A program made the position numbers and the translations under genes. 64,000 nucleotides of DNA from the NCBI GenBank assembly GCA_903632075.3, contig CAHIKZ030001778.1, positions 686,501 to 750,500 of the forward strand. Direction: 5' to 3'. The notes beneath the pieces are model-generated. The model was not told the DNA's origin and did not search any database. It saw only the letters and a program-made list of their open reading frames with translations. The DNA is from Acanthosepion pharaonis (lineage: Eukaryota; Mollusca; Cephalopoda; Sepiida; Sepiidae). Position 1 is the stretch's first letter. Each line of letters starts with the position of its first letter. Positions 33,029-43,795 of the stretch are shown here, piece by piece.

Positions 33029-33601
33029 CAGGATGTCCCCAAAGAATTGACATTATTTTGCAGTGTAATAACATTTCCAATTCTCGCTCAAATGATCTCA
33101 AATTTAACAAAATGTGTAAAAACTAAGTTAACTATACGGTCTTATCTCAATGAGAATCTTCCAGGAGGATGGATTTGACGCGCGAGGGATAAAGACAATG
33201 AGGATTTGAAATGGCCACAACGTTCACCTGGTATTTTGATTTTTTTAAGAGGCTATATGAAAGGACAGTTTTATATTCCCTCTCTTCCTACAAGCTTATA
33301 GGAAATTAAGCAGAGAATCAATGAGGCGCTGGAGAATGCTACGCAAAATATGCTAGAACGTGTTTGGCAGGAGCTGGTCTACCGACATGCCGTCTGTCGT
33401 GTCACAGGTGATGTGCATGTTGAACATTTGTGAAGCTTTGTAAAATCGGTTATAAATTCTATGTCCCTTTGAATATTTTATTCGAAGTTTGATAAATAAA
33501 TATTTTATTGATCAACATGAACCCTATTTAATTTCGTTTGCGTGGACTGTTACTCAGATATTCACATTTTAAATGATGTCTGTTTTTTTGCGGACACCCT
33601 G
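33029..33601 (+). mobile_element. mariner-superfamily deletion derivative with terminal repeats and TA duplication
   Basis: Ends are CAGGATGTCCCCAAAG (33029) and, reverse complemented, CAGGGTGTCCGCAAA (ending 33601), each flanked outside by TA. The plus strand keeps the transposase C-terminus: EDLKWPQRSPGILIF (normally RSPDLTPxDFF, so the last catalytic Asp is deleted), RGYMKGQFYIPSLPTS, EIKQRINEALENATQNMLER, VWQELVYRHAVCRVTGD, HVEHL. The N-terminal two thirds are missing. Confidence 0.85.
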
Positions 33602-33609
33602 TACAAAGT

Positions 33610-34075
33610 GATCTTTTTATCATTTGATACACTTAATGAATTAGCCGTTGATCGTAATAAGTGTGAAAATAATTTCGACATAAAAACATTCAGTAATGAT
33701 TAAAAGAGGAAGAAAATAATTCATTAAGTCGAAGATGTATTGAAAGTGTACTAATTTCGAAATTCTCTATAGTTAATTTACCTTCCAGGATCATACAATG
33801 TATCTCCTTTTCTCCCCAAACTCCTGCTGGTACAATGTGGCATAATTAAAACAATAACGATAAAAATAAAAACAAAACAAAAATAAAATAAAAAAAACTG
33901 AATGATATCACTGAAACATGTAGTTACGATGGACATCAAAATGTTTATTTGTAGCTGAAAGTCTCTGTATCTTTAACGTTTCGGTGTATATATTAACCAC
34001 AGTTTGTCGTATTTTCTTCGCCTATCTTACCTACTTTATGTATAAGTCTGATTTGTTTGATTCGTTTTTATTCGA
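33610..34075. other. Unassigned AT-rich stretch
   Basis: No homology recognised. Confidence 0.45.
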
Positions 34076-34078
34076 CTT

Positions 34079-34425
34079 AAATGGGTTATTTAATACCGAC
34101 AAGATTTTTATTGTTGGTAATATTTTTTCTTCAAAATTGTATTGCTGGTAATTTTGTTTTACAAAAACGTATTGCTGGTATCAAAACCTATTTTTACACT
34201 TTCATAGTGTTTTGACCCCAGCTTGTTTTTTTTTGTTTTTTTTTTGTTTTGGTTTGTTTTACGCCATGTCAATCTCAATGAGTTATTTAATGCTGACAAA
34301 GTTTTTATCGCTGATAATATTTTTTTCTTCAAAGATGTATTGCTGATAATATTTTTTTGCAAAGTATTTCTGGTATTAAAACCTATTTTTACACTTTCAT
34401 TGTGTTTTGACTCCAGTTTGGGGGT
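34079..34425. repeat. Tandem duplication (about 150-bp units, 198-bp offset)
   Basis: 34079-34226 and 34277-34424 share ATGGGTTATTTAATACCGAC, TTGCTGGTAATTTTGTTTTA and AAAACCTATTTTTACACTTT-type words. The last word recurs again at 35238. Part of the right arm of the large inverted repeat. Confidence 0.75.
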
Positions 34426-34429
34426 TAAC

Positions 34430-34600
34430 TATTTGCCCATACTGGGACCCTAACAGGTGTTACCACCCCGGGTCAGGGTGGACCTGGGAAAACCAGCAAT
34501 TAAGAAGTGGTTCCATATGCCTCAAAGCCTCCTGATCAGAGGCCTTGCTGTTGGACGTAGTTTATCGTCTTACCCAGGACGCGGATGTAGTTTATCGTCT
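34430..34600. repeat. Right arm of the 3.4-kb-spaced inverted repeat
   Basis: GCCCATACTGGGACCCTAAC, AGGTGTTACCACCCCGGGTC and CCTGATCAGAGGCCTTGCTG mirror 30826-31000 on the other strand. Confidence 0.75.
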
Positions 34601-34760
34601 TACCCAGGACGCGGATGTAGTTTATCGTCATACCCAGGACGCGGATGTAGTTTATCGTCTTACCCAGGACGCGGATATAGTTTATCGTCATACCCAGGAC
34701 GCGGATGTAATTTATCGTCATACCCAGGACGCGGATGTAGTTTATCGTCTTACCCAGGAC
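34553..34760. repeat. 30-bp minisatellite, 7 units
   Basis: The unit starts GGATGTAGTTTATCGTC(T/A)T and ends ACCCAGGACGC. Because 30 is a multiple of three, all frames stay open and spurious repetitive frames result (for example DADVVYRLTQ repeated). The left arm at 30826 holds a single unit. Confidence 0.95.
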
Positions 34761-34769
34761 GGATATAAA

Positions 34770-35215
34770 TTTGAAGAAGCTCCTCTCGAAACAACCAATA
34801 ATAATGACAATATTATCCGTTTCCTTCTCAGGAAATATTGAACGTGCAGCCAACTGCTACTTTCGTTTGAAATTTATAAAATCTTAAAAAAATAATTCCA
34901 GAAAAATAGGTTTCTCATGTCCAGTAACTGTTATTGCTCTTTCTAGTATTGAGAGGGCTTTCTTTCAAACCATTTTAAAAAAGTAATTTGAAACGCCAGT
35001 ACTTGATTATGCCATTATTTTCTCGTCATGCTTACAAGTGTTATCAATTTTAGTTGTTATTGTTGAAAGTCCTCAAGTGGTGTGGTTTCTGTTATTTAAC
35101 ACAGCTAGTTGTGATTCTGTAACGCCACGTTGCAAGCTTCAAAGTAGGATAGTCCTCGCTAAGACCCACATGCTTCATTTGTTTGAAGTCATTTTTAACC
35201 ATTGATCTTTGTTTT
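34770..35215. other. Unassigned stretch
   Basis: Resembles diverged LINE 3' sequence in places (GGTTTCTCATGTCCAGTAAC at 34910; compare 38347) but is not assignable. Confidence 0.35.
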
Positions 35216-35217
35216 AC

Positions 35218-35285
35218 AAAAACGTATTGCTGGTATCAAAACCTATTTTTACACTTTCATAGTGTTTGGACCCCAGCTTGGGTTT
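35218..35285. repeat. Copy of 34160-34226
   Basis: TTTACAAAAACGTATTGCTG and ACACTTTCATAGTGTTTG are repeated from 34160-34226, about 1.06 kb upstream. Confidence 0.85.
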
Positions 35286-35289
35286 TTTT

Positions 35290-35553
35290 GTTTTTTTTTG
35301 TTTTTAACAGTTTAGATATTTCTGAATGAATTCGGCGACATCCATAAGAAAATCTCAATCTGACAAACTCATTTAAGAAAATGATCAGAGTGTTCAGATT
35401 GTTCTTTTGGTTTTGTAGCAATTTGCGGTATTGTGCGAAACTCTCTCTGGCGCAGGCCATTCTATGTTCAATTTCCTTTTCTCCTATACTTAATGTGTTA
35501 TGACTGATCCATGCGCCGAGGTATATAAAGTTTTTTGTATGTACTAAATCCAC
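35290..35553 (-). pseudogene. LINE RT fragment (YLGAWIS block)
   Basis: Minus-strand frame: KNFIYLGAWISHNTLSIGEK, EIEHRMACARESFAQYRKLL, LRFSYGCRRIHSEISKL. This corresponds to the RT KYLG block through the LTYGC block of a LINE. The same family continues at 37424-37920, where the later blocks are found on the opposite strand. Confidence 0.75.
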
Positions 35554-35599
35554 ATCTTGGATTTTTATAAGAGATTCAGAGTGGAATATAGAAAGTTCG

Positions 35600-35890
35600 A
35601 TGATTTATCTTCCGACACGGAGGTTTGCAGATACAGATCCGCTTGTCAGGGGTAAAATAAATGATTAAAATTAATTGATGTATTGCAAGAACCACTTGCC
35701 GATGACCTAAAGATAAAGAAGAGACTTGGTATTTCCGTTGTCTCGGTCGTAAAATCAGTTTGCCGAAAGGTTTCGTTGTTTATCATCGTTTCAAAATTTA
35801 TGGTGTAAGACACGTTTTGTTTATTGAAGACATCAATTTAAAATCATTTACCTCAGATTAAATATATTTTTGCTGTTAACCACAAAAATG
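35600..35890. other. Unassigned stretch
   Basis: No homology recognised. Confidence 0.4.
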
Positions 35891-35894
35891 GTAA

Positions 35895-36619
35895 TAGTTT
35901 TCCCCCTGTATCTGTGTATATTTCTGAGATGAGGTATTATGTACACTATTTACATTATTCGGACTATTTTCCTCATCTTTTTCGCCATGTTTATCACAAC
36001 GTTTCGGTCGTTGTACGTTCCGGCCTTCTTAAGGTGGTTGGAATGTCGAAATGAAACCTTTATTTCGCTCACTGAGGTAGACAGTTCTAGTTCCACGTGC
36101 CATGTCTAATGAATGTCAGTTATCTCTTGCTAGGCCACAAAAATCTACTGAGCCAATCAAGCATAGAAATGAATACAATATGGCAACCAGTAATAAGGAG
36201 TGCCAGAGAAGAGCGATAATAACAACAAAAATTGCAATATAAGCTCTGGTAAAAAAAAAGCAATGATAACAGCAAAAATTGCAATATGAGCACAGGTAAA
36301 AATGGTTGCTGAAGACATTAGATTTATAATACCCAGAAATACTCAGAATACACAGATGTACAAGACCCAAAGAGTGTCAGTTCAATACCTGGTTAAGACA
36401 GTGGAGAACTTTCAGAGAGGAATTAACAGGAAATAACTGACATCCATTAGACATGGCACGTGAAACTAGAACAGTCTACCCCAGTGAGCGACATAAAGGG
36501 TTAAGTTCAACATTCGAACCACCTGAAGAAAGCCGTAGCGTACAAATGCCGTTGTGATAAACATGGTGACAAAGATGAGGACAATGGTCAGAATAATGTA
36601 AATAGTGTAGTTTTCCCCC
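35895..36619. mobile_element. Palindromic SINE copy 2 (35907-36607) with 12-bp target duplication
   Basis: TAGTTTTCCCCC lies immediately outside both ends (35895-35906 and 36608-36619). The left arm, read on the minus strand, and the right arm, read on the plus strand, are the same SINE. Shared words are CATTAGACATGGCACGTG, a GAACAGTCTACCCCAGTGAG-like stretch, ACCACCTGAAGAA(A/G)GCC and GGTCAGAATAATGTAAATAG. The centre (about 36120-36440) includes box-B-like AGTTCAATACCTGG (36379) and a self-similar CAGCAAAAATTGCAATAT unit. The left arm extends further 3' (GTATCTGTGTATATTTCTGA) than the right. Confidence 0.85.
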
Positions 36620-36624
36620 AGTAT

Positions 36625-37420
36625 AAAATATATGGTTAAAAATTAAGTAAAGAAAATATCTTTGCTTTTGCATTGTGTTGACCCGGGGATTTTCTTTTTA
36701 TATAGAATTTAATAAATCTATAAAGCAGAAACAAATTTTGGTTGGCAATTTAGATAAACTGGGTTCGGACTCCGGAAATTATATACTCTGGGTTTTAGTC
36801 ACAATGAACACCTTTTCTTATTGATTTAGAACTAAGTTCCATTATAAATGCAAAGGAAACGGATGGATTATATAACAAAATGCACTAGACAACTTTTAAA
36901 AATCTATTTTATGTCGGGTATTTTATTGCTAAATTTAATAGTTTTGTTATCGGCATCAATAATAAATTAATCCTTATGACTAACTCAATGCATTTTGTTC
37001 CTAAAATGAAACAAATAATTCATTCATTACAGCTAAAAAAAATCGATTTTAACTCTCCTTTCAGCTAGCAATGATGAGGAATATAGCAATCGAGAAATCG
37101 AAGTGAGAATTGAGCATAAAACAATCGATCACTATTGATAATATTTATAGCTTCAATCAGTTTCAAGATGAGATTAAAATGATCCTTAGGACAATGTAAT
37201 CTGGGAGAAAGTAAGGGAAAATAATTGAATAAATGAAATATTGATTAATAATATGCGGATTTTATGATTTAAAAAAAAAACGCGAGTTTAACATTCCCAG
37301 TGGCTTGAGTTACGTTCCAAGTGACCGTAAGCCAATTGAAAGCAATTGTATTGAAACAAGCCTTCGCGAGCGAAACGGCGTCTGAAGCCGAAGAATAGGA
37401 TTATCGCTAAGTCTTTCTTA
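36625..37420. other. Unassigned AT-rich stretch
   Basis: GGGTTCGGACTCC at 36760 is B-box-like, without an A box. Nothing else recognised. Confidence 0.4.
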
Positions 37421-37423
37421 TAA

Positions 37424-37922
37424 GTGATAAGCTGCAACCGAGGTAGTTTCGCCGAACACTGCAAATTGCTACCAAACGAAAATATCAGCCTGAAATTTCT
37501 AAATAGTCTCGTCAGATCGAGGCTCACATATGGATGCCATGCGTGGCGCCGAACCCGTTCAGAAATATCTAAACTTTCAGCTGTATACAACCACTTCCTG
37601 AATTCAATGGTGAAAAAAAGGCCTTGAGAGAGTGAATCCTGGCGGTCTTGGCAAAGGGTCATCGCTACAGAATCACAAAGAATCGAACCAAATAATAGAA
37701 ACCACATCACTTGTGGACTGTCAACAGCAGAAACAACTAAAATGGATAGCATATGTAAATCGAAGCGGAAATAATGACATGATCAAGACGTTAACATTCC
37801 ACACTACTTCAAGCAAAAGGTCCGGAAGGAAAACCCCATCAATGCTAGAAAGAGCGATAACAGCTACTGGATTTGAGAAACCTGTTCTCCTGAAAAAATG
37901 TTTTAAGAGAAAGATTTTATAA
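37424..37922 (+). pseudogene. LINE C-terminal end
   Basis: Reads SFAEHCKLLPNENISLKFLN, LVRSRLTYGCHAW, RSEISKLSAVYNHFLNSMVK, KQLKWIAYVNRSGNNDMIKT, LTFHTTSSKRSGRKTPSMLE and LLKKCFKRKIL, stop at 37920. This is the terminal RT region of a LINE; the last block is intact to its stop. Frameshifts near 37500 and 37628. A minus-strand frame of 154 codons (37288-37752) overlaps it and is a shadow. Confidence 0.8.
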
Positions 37923-37924
37923 AT

Positions 37925-38490
37925 TTCAACCGAAAACAGTTCTGGGTGCTCGGTCAATGAAATCCAAATGTTTCCTTATAGGGAGACAGTTAATATTATC
38001 ATTAACATCTTATGAACCTATAAACCTTTAAAAGCGTTTAAAATCCTCGTCTTTACAAGTTATTTAGATGCTAATTTCATAAGCTAGTAATTTTTTTCGT
38101 TTTAATTTCAGTTACTTTTTTATCGCAGCAGCAACATTGTTATTATATAATCTTTAAATAAACAGCGTTTCTTAAGATGAAGGAAAACGTATTTCATGTT
38201 GTTTATTTAACGGTTGAAAAATAACATTATGGGAATTGCAAAGGAAAGAAAAGTCAGAGAAATTAAGATACAAGATCACTGAAAAATTATATTTTTAATA
38301 TCGTTGGTTAAAGCTTTTTTTTAAAACTGTCTTTCAGGAAAACAGGTTTTTCAAGTGCGGTAACTATTATCGCTCATTCTAGAATCGATGTGTTGTGGCA
38401 TACCTACGGTCGATAATGGGTATATCCCTATTCACATAAATACAGTAGTAAATACTGTATGTTGGTCTTTTCATTTCCTGTCTCAGATTT
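37925..38490. other. Unassigned AT-rich stretch
   Basis: AAAACAGGTTTTTCAAGTGC at 38338 resembles 34905. Otherwise nothing recognised. Confidence 0.4.
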
Positions 38491-38516
38491 GCATTGAAAA
38501 GTAGAAATGAGAATCG

Positions 38517-38735
38517 GTCTTTTGAACAGGAGTAGAGGTTTTGTTTCCTGTTTAGGATTGGCTTTACGGCTCTTTCTAACTCCATACTTTTAACGTCTCC
38601 GCCTAAAACTCTGCACTTTTATTTACTATTTATTCACATTTTTTTCTCAATCGGAGTGGGGTTAGTTTGATTCACACCCCTTCCCGATCTTTTGAACAGG
38701 AGTAGAGGTTTATCCCTTGTTTCCTGTTTAGAATT
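38517..38735. repeat. Direct repeat pair, about 174-bp offset
   Basis: TCTTTTGAACAGGAGTAGAG followed by a TTGTTTCCTGTTTAG phrase occurs at about 38518 and 38692. Confidence 0.85.
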
Positions 38736-38739
38736 GCTA

Positions 38740-38905
38740 TTCCGGTTTCCTCTAATGTCTTTTCATTCTCTTTCACTTCCGATGGCCCTTTCCGTCTATG
38801 TGGCATTATCAACTTCCTTGCTGTGGTGCCTCTTACTATGTAACCCTCTACATCGAGTGGCTCTGGGGCTTTGTACAGGGTGAATATCATTGTTAAAATA
38901 AATTA
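38740..38905 (+). repeat. LINE 3' end, dispersed copy 2
   Basis: TGTAACCCTCTACATCGAGT and GGTGAATATCATTGTTAAAA, as at 13640 and 61360. Confidence 0.6.
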
Positions 38906-39059
38906 AAATTTGGCAAATGACCGTTAATATTACATTAGGTTATCTTCTATTTACGGCCTGCCAAATATATGCTCATATAGATCATTGCAAATATACGTGC
39001 CTGAATATGAAATTACAATTTTATATACTCACAAAAAACCGAAACATTTATGAGTAAAA

Positions 39060-40249
39060 TAAATATTCTCTATTGTTTTTAACAACTGTCTTTCATCGTT
39101 TTAGAAGCTTGTTGATACCGTTTTCGTAGAAACTTCTTGTTTTTTGTTGGAAGAAGGTTGTAAGGTAGTTTTCGACTGACTCAATATTTAAATTGTTCTA
39201 TAGAGACGGGAAGAAATGAAAATCCGAAGGCGCCAAGTTCATGAGAATACGGTGAGTGCTGGAGAGTTTGGCATTTCAATTCATTAAACTTCTGTAAGGT
39301 CTGTTGGGCAACATGAGTCTTACGTTGTCGTGGTAGAAAATAACATGTTTTTGATTTGCCAAAATCGGCCATTTTTGTTCTTGAATAACCGCACTGAAAC
39401 TGGTGACTTGGTCGTTATACTTCTTTGCAGTCAATTATCCCCTTGCAGCCCATAAAACGGACATTAACACCTTAATTGGATGCAAGCCCGCCTTAGCCAC
39501 GGATTTTGCATTATCCCAAGCGTGTTTCCAGCTCCGTTATCGTCGAACGTTATCATAAACAATTCATTTTTCATCGCTTGTTACGATGTCTAAGAACGGC
39601 TCATTTTCGTGGCGTAACAACAAATAAATCTTTGCAGAAACGCGATCGACTTTGTTCTGTTCCGTCAGATACTAAGGCACCAACGTGTCGAGTTTGGAAA
39701 CGAACTCATGTCTCTTCAATTAGTTGAGATATTGATTTTCAAACTCTTAGCAATCGTTTCCGTCGAAATCTTCCGTTTATTCTCCACGATGGAAAATAGC
39801 ATCTTCATCGATGTCAGAAGGCCGCCAGAAAATGTGCTTTGTTGTTGTTGTAGTGTAGTTTTCACAGTGGAGGCTTGTATTTCAATAAGTCGTCCTAAAT
39901 TAGGTTCGGCGTACAAAACGTTAGGAACTTGAAATAAGAGTTAATGACGCAGCAATTTAGTTGTGATGGTTGATACTTCAATGTCCGATATCGACTGACT
40001 CGCTCAACACCACTGAGCCCCACTGGCCACTGCTACTACTACTTATTATCTGTGGGAGAGTCTATTACAATAGAATAGGTATTATGGTATAACAGTTGTT
40101 TAGGTTAAAATCAACCCTGACGAAACCTGCTGAACTGTCCGAAGTGCTGGAGCACGATTCAAATGAATATTTTGTATGTTTATTTTCTTGCATTTACAAC
40201 GAAGTTCATAGTTCATAATATGGCGAAAGTGAAAATGTACATCCGCCAT
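39060..40249 (-). mobile_element. mariner (DD34D) transposase relic split by a solo LTR
   Basis: Read leftwards: MADVHFHFRHIMNYE (start near 40249), RTVQQ with FVRVDFNLNN (helix-turn-helix, about 40095-40150), [solo LTR 39849-40094], RPSDIDEDAIFH, SKLDTLVP, KIYLLLRHENEPFLDIVTSD (first catalytic Asp), SVAKAGLHPIKVLMSVLWAA, FYHDNVR (second Asp, 39327-39329), APSDFHFF (third Asp, 39222-39224), ESVENYLTTFFQQKTRSFYE and NGINKLLKR. The second and third Asp codons are 105 nt apart, which is exactly DD34D. All three catalytic residues survive, but stops and compensating frameshifts make the gene dead. Terminal repeats were not confidently placed. Confidence 0.88.
39844..40099. mobile_element. Solo LTR (39849-40094) with 5-bp target duplication GTTGT, inserted in mariner
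   Basis: Starts TGTAGTGTAGTTTTCACAGT and ends GGTATAACA. GTTGT flanks both ends (39844-39848 and 40095-40099). It is a 246-bp, internally deleted relative of the 493-bp LTR at 17874. Removing it joins the mariner codons for FNLNN to those preceding RPSDIDED. Confidence 0.88.
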
Positions 40250-40479
40250 CATTAAGGCAATCATTTGTGGACAAAACGACAACATTCAACAAAGCCTGAC
40301 TCATCTAAACGATGCAAGACTTTCAATCTAGTACTCTCCAGAAATCGTCGCCTAAACAAACGCAAGTGTTGTTTGCTATATATTATGTGAACAATGAAAG
40401 ATTGGCACGAATTTTGAAATGATCTGATATGTGTTGCGTCCCATATTTGTATGTGAGTGTGAGTATATACACATAGTTA

Positions 40480-40667
40480 AAATAATAATAATAATAATAA
40501 TAATAATTGTTCTCACGAGTACAGGCCATACCTTATGAAGGGCTTTATCTATGTAAAATATGTGTTTTTTTTTAATTGGTCAGTGGAAAATATCATGATG
40601 CCATTTCTGACCTTAGGTATCTGGGCGTGACCTGGAAAGAAATATGTACACACCAGACATCAAAGGA

Positions 40668-40672
<5 letters not shown>
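40480..40672 (+). pseudogene. LINE 3' end preceding an (AAT)n array
   Basis: ATGAAGGGCTTTATCTATGT, GTCAGTGGAAAATATCATGA and GGCGTGACCTGGAAAGAAAT match 32705-32825. Flanked by (AAT)n at 40480-40507 and 40672-40716. Confidence 0.7.

Positions 40673-40716
<44 letters not shown>
40672..40716. repeat. (AAT)n microsatellite
   Basis: Forms the 3' tail of one LINE piece and abuts the next. Confidence 0.95.
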
Positions 40717-40717
<1 letters not shown>

Positions 40718-40718
<1 letters not shown>

Positions 40719-41195
40719 TAGAAATTACCATGCACACATACTGAAAAGTTGTGTTAGTCCAAAATGCAGATTCTTTGATAAATGTCCAGAAAAATTGAGC
40801 ATCTTGTATCAGGTTGCGCGGTATTTGTACCTACTAAATATAAAACACGGCATGACAGAGTGGGTCAATATCTGCACTGGAAAATCTGCTACGGAAAGGA
40901 AACTGCAGGAAATTGTTATGAACACCACCCAAGACACGGTTACGGAGATAGGGACTGTAACAATTTTATGGGACTTTACAATAGACACAGAGACAGAACA
41001 ATCAAAGCTAATCGCTCTGACATCGTGATTAGAGAGCGCAAAGACAAAATTTGCCTCCTTATTGACATGGCAGTCCCTGCAGACTGCTATGTATCTTTAA
41101 ACGTCTTCAAAAAACTATCAAAATACAAGGACCTTGAATTCGAAATCTAAAAAATGTGGCACATGAGGACATTAACAATTCCAGTTGTAGTTGGA
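40718..41195 (+). pseudogene. LINE C-terminal domain, copy 2
   Basis: Same domain as 32130-32850 and better preserved. Reads SPKCRFFDKCPEK, EHLVSGCAVFVPTKYKTRHD, VGQYLHWKICYGKETAG, HHPRHGYGDRD, then NRHRDRTIKANRSDIVIRER, KDKICLLIDMAVPADCYVSL, NVFKKLSKYKDLEFEI, a stop, KMWHMRTLTIPVVVGA. The second Cys of the Cys-rich block is Phe here. One frameshift near 40880-40970 and a stop at 41148 break it. A (TA)n array directly replaces the rest of the element. Confidence 0.78.

Positions 41196-41196
<1 letters not shown>

Positions 41197-41254
<58 letters not shown>
41197..41254. repeat. (TA)n microsatellite
   Basis: Pure TA at the broken end of the LINE. Confidence 0.97.
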
Positions 41255-41259
<5 letters not shown>

Positions 41260-41935
41260 AATAAAAGATAATATATTATAATACAACTAATTTTAGAGGA
41301 AGACAATTTCATAACCAGTGCCAAATATTTGTGCTAGAAATTATAATTAAAAAGCATTAAATGTTTCTGATATATTTGATGTACACCACTTAATTGAAAT
41401 AGAATTAGTTTGCCATGGGGTTTATTCACATACAATCAATTAATAAAATGACAGGCAAAATTAAAAAAAAATAAGCAAACAAACTTTGCAGCTACTTGGA
41501 ATCATCGGAATTATATTTTACATTCTGTGATAATTATTGTGTGTTGAACTTAATGAACCAGTTTGATATTCCGGATATCAAGTTTTGTCAATAAAATGCG
41601 TTATCCCTGAAAAGTTGATTTCGGTGCTAAAGTGTTCTAGCCTTCGGAAGTAAGTAATCTTCGACTTGACCAATGCGAAATATTTTCCGAGAGATCCTAA
41701 ACCTTTTGAAGATAGAAAACCTTATTATTCGTTGTGAAGTATGAAACCTTAAAACGAGATATCGTGTTTCAATTTTTTTTTTAAGATTAAACGATTGAGT
41801 CTACGGTGTTGCGAAGAAAAAAATCGTCTTCACCAATGTTTTACCAACGACTGATTGAAACCCAATTTTGGGCCATAAGTATAAATTTCGAGGTTGGAAT
41901 AAAATTGGTCAGATATATACTTGATTTCATCTCTT
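41260..41935. other. Unassigned AT-rich stretch
   Basis: No homology recognised. Confidence 0.45.
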
Positions 41936-41966
<31 letters not shown>

Positions 41967-41974
41967 GTGTGTGT
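41936..41974. repeat. (TA)n(TG)n microsatellite
   Basis: Short compound array. Confidence 0.9.
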
Positions 41975-42195
41975 TATACACCTTGCCTATGAACACTAAT
42001 GTGTATGTCGCAATCCTCACAAATACTTGGGACACTATTATAAGTAGGGTAATATGTTAAGTAGTCCACCATTAGCAGTGGTTTACCTATTTCACGTCGC
42101 TGGCGAGTATTGTATTTTGTTGATGTTATAAAGATTACCATTTCATTTCCAAACTACGTTTTGATTATTCCTTATTCAGTAACCCTTCCCAGGTT

Positions 42196-42201
<6 letters not shown>

Positions 42202-42290
<89 letters not shown>
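42202..42290. repeat. (TA)n(GA)n compound microsatellite
   Basis: About 62 bp TA then 26 bp GA. Confidence 0.97.
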
Positions 42291-42746
42291 ATTAATACAA
42301 GTAAAAGTTTTGTCACTTACCTGATTGGCTATCTTCAGCATCTTGACTACAGAGTTTCGTTGACGGACCCATAAGGTATCAGTAATTGCATGCTTATACT
42401 TCTCAATTTTTCTTTTTTTTATATGTACTTTTCATTGGTGCAATATTTTTTTATTTCATAGTGTATGTGTGCGTTCGAACACGTGCGGCCATGCGCCCGT
42501 CTGCGCGTATGTGCGTACGTGTAGCATGTCGTGATTATTTGTACTTTTCGTCTTTATTTTTCACATTACACTCACTCCTTAACCTTCTCTCTCTTTTCTC
42601 GCTTTTCTTTTAATTTCTCTCATTTGACTTCCGTTTTTCTAGACATAAGCTGTCGTTGTTAATTTTTGAGCCTTCTATTATTTTCCTTTGTTAAGAAATT
42701 TGTATTTCATATTTTTACAGAAATAATTAATTTTAATGATTAAATA

Positions 42747-42748
<2 letters not shown>

Positions 42749-42807
<59 letters not shown>

Positions 42808-42827
42808 AATATATATATATATATATG
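42749..42827. repeat. (CA)n(TA)n compound microsatellite
   Basis: Left flank of the mariner relic at 42834. Confidence 0.95.
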
Positions 42828-42833
42828 TACGTA

Positions 42834-43332
42834 GGAGGTCTGATCAAAAAGTATCGGGACTGTTGCTATGATAACTGAGCTAAAGTAATCAGAGTGATGC
42901 CGCTTGGCACAGATTAACCTTGAATTTTGTTATAACGTTTTCGCTCACTTCCGTTGTTTATAGCAATGTTTGAATGCAAAGTGTGTAGAATATGGTCACC
43001 ACACCACAGACGTTCTATCAGAGACCATTGATTATGCAGCAGTTTTTGGCCAAGAGGAACATTCCCCAGATCTTTCTCCTGGCGACTTTTTCCTCTTCAA
43101 AATTCAAATCCCACATGAAAGGAACAAGATTTCGTGACGTCGAGGAAATCCAAGATAATATGTCGAGACAGCTGCTAGCTATCCTTACAAAAGAGCTCCA
43201 GAAATGTTTCCATCAATGGAAACGAGGCTGGATAATATTTGTAGCTACTTTATAGGAGATTAACTCTAAAAATTGATATGTGTTGTAGTTTTCTTTTTCT
43301 AACACCAGTCCTGATACTTTATGATCATACCT

Positions 43333-43334
<2 letters not shown>
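42834..43334 (+). mobile_element. mariner deletion derivative between microsatellites
   Basis: The ends GGAGGTCTGATCAAAAAGTA and, reverse complemented, CAAGGTATGATCATAAAGTA continue as TC(G/A)GGACT; TA lies outside both ends. Inside, the transposase C-terminus is visible: EEHSPDLSPGDFFLFKIQIP (last catalytic Asp of PDLxPxDFF present), GNP and RAPEMFPSMETRLD. The N-terminal and second-Asp regions are missing or unreadable. The right edge meets (TA)n directly. Confidence 0.83.

Positions 43335-43335
<1 letters not shown>

Positions 43336-43381
<46 letters not shown>
43336..43381. repeat. (TA)n microsatellite
   Basis: Right flank of the mariner relic. Confidence 0.95.
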
Positions 43382-43383
<2 letters not shown>

Positions 43384-43384
43384 T

Positions 43385-43795
43385 CCTCCCTTATTCTAAC
43401 ATTAAATTGTCTATGTGTGTGTATGTCACCACGAAATGTATCTTTATGCATTAGACATCCGTCAACATTCATTCTTTTCTCTTATTTAAACCCCTCCTCC
43501 CATATCTCCTAAAATTCTCTCCGTTAGGGTTTAATCTCCCTCCTCCTCATACTTACACTCTCTCTAAATTCTGTTTTTATTTCCGGATTTGTTTTTTTTC
43601 TGTTTTCTTTTTGAATTTGTAGGTCTGATGAATTGGATCGTATTTACGATTCCAATGGAATAAATTATGACCATGGAATATTAGTGATTAAGCATTTTTT
43701 TATTATATCCTTACTCTGTCCTAGAAATTGAGTTCTACCTGGATTCTTCCTCTTGGAATTTTTTTCTGAAAATATACATGTATGGGTATTTATAT
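43385..43795. other. Unassigned pyrimidine-rich stretch
   Basis: No homology recognised. Confidence 0.45.

Noticed and set aside
34457..34853. Overlapping open frames with decapeptide repeats on both strands
   Set aside because: They are translations of the 30-bp minisatellite, whose length is a multiple of three, so all frames remain open.
37288..37752. 154-codon minus-strand frame
   Set aside because: Antisense shadow of a recognisable plus-strand LINE C-terminus.
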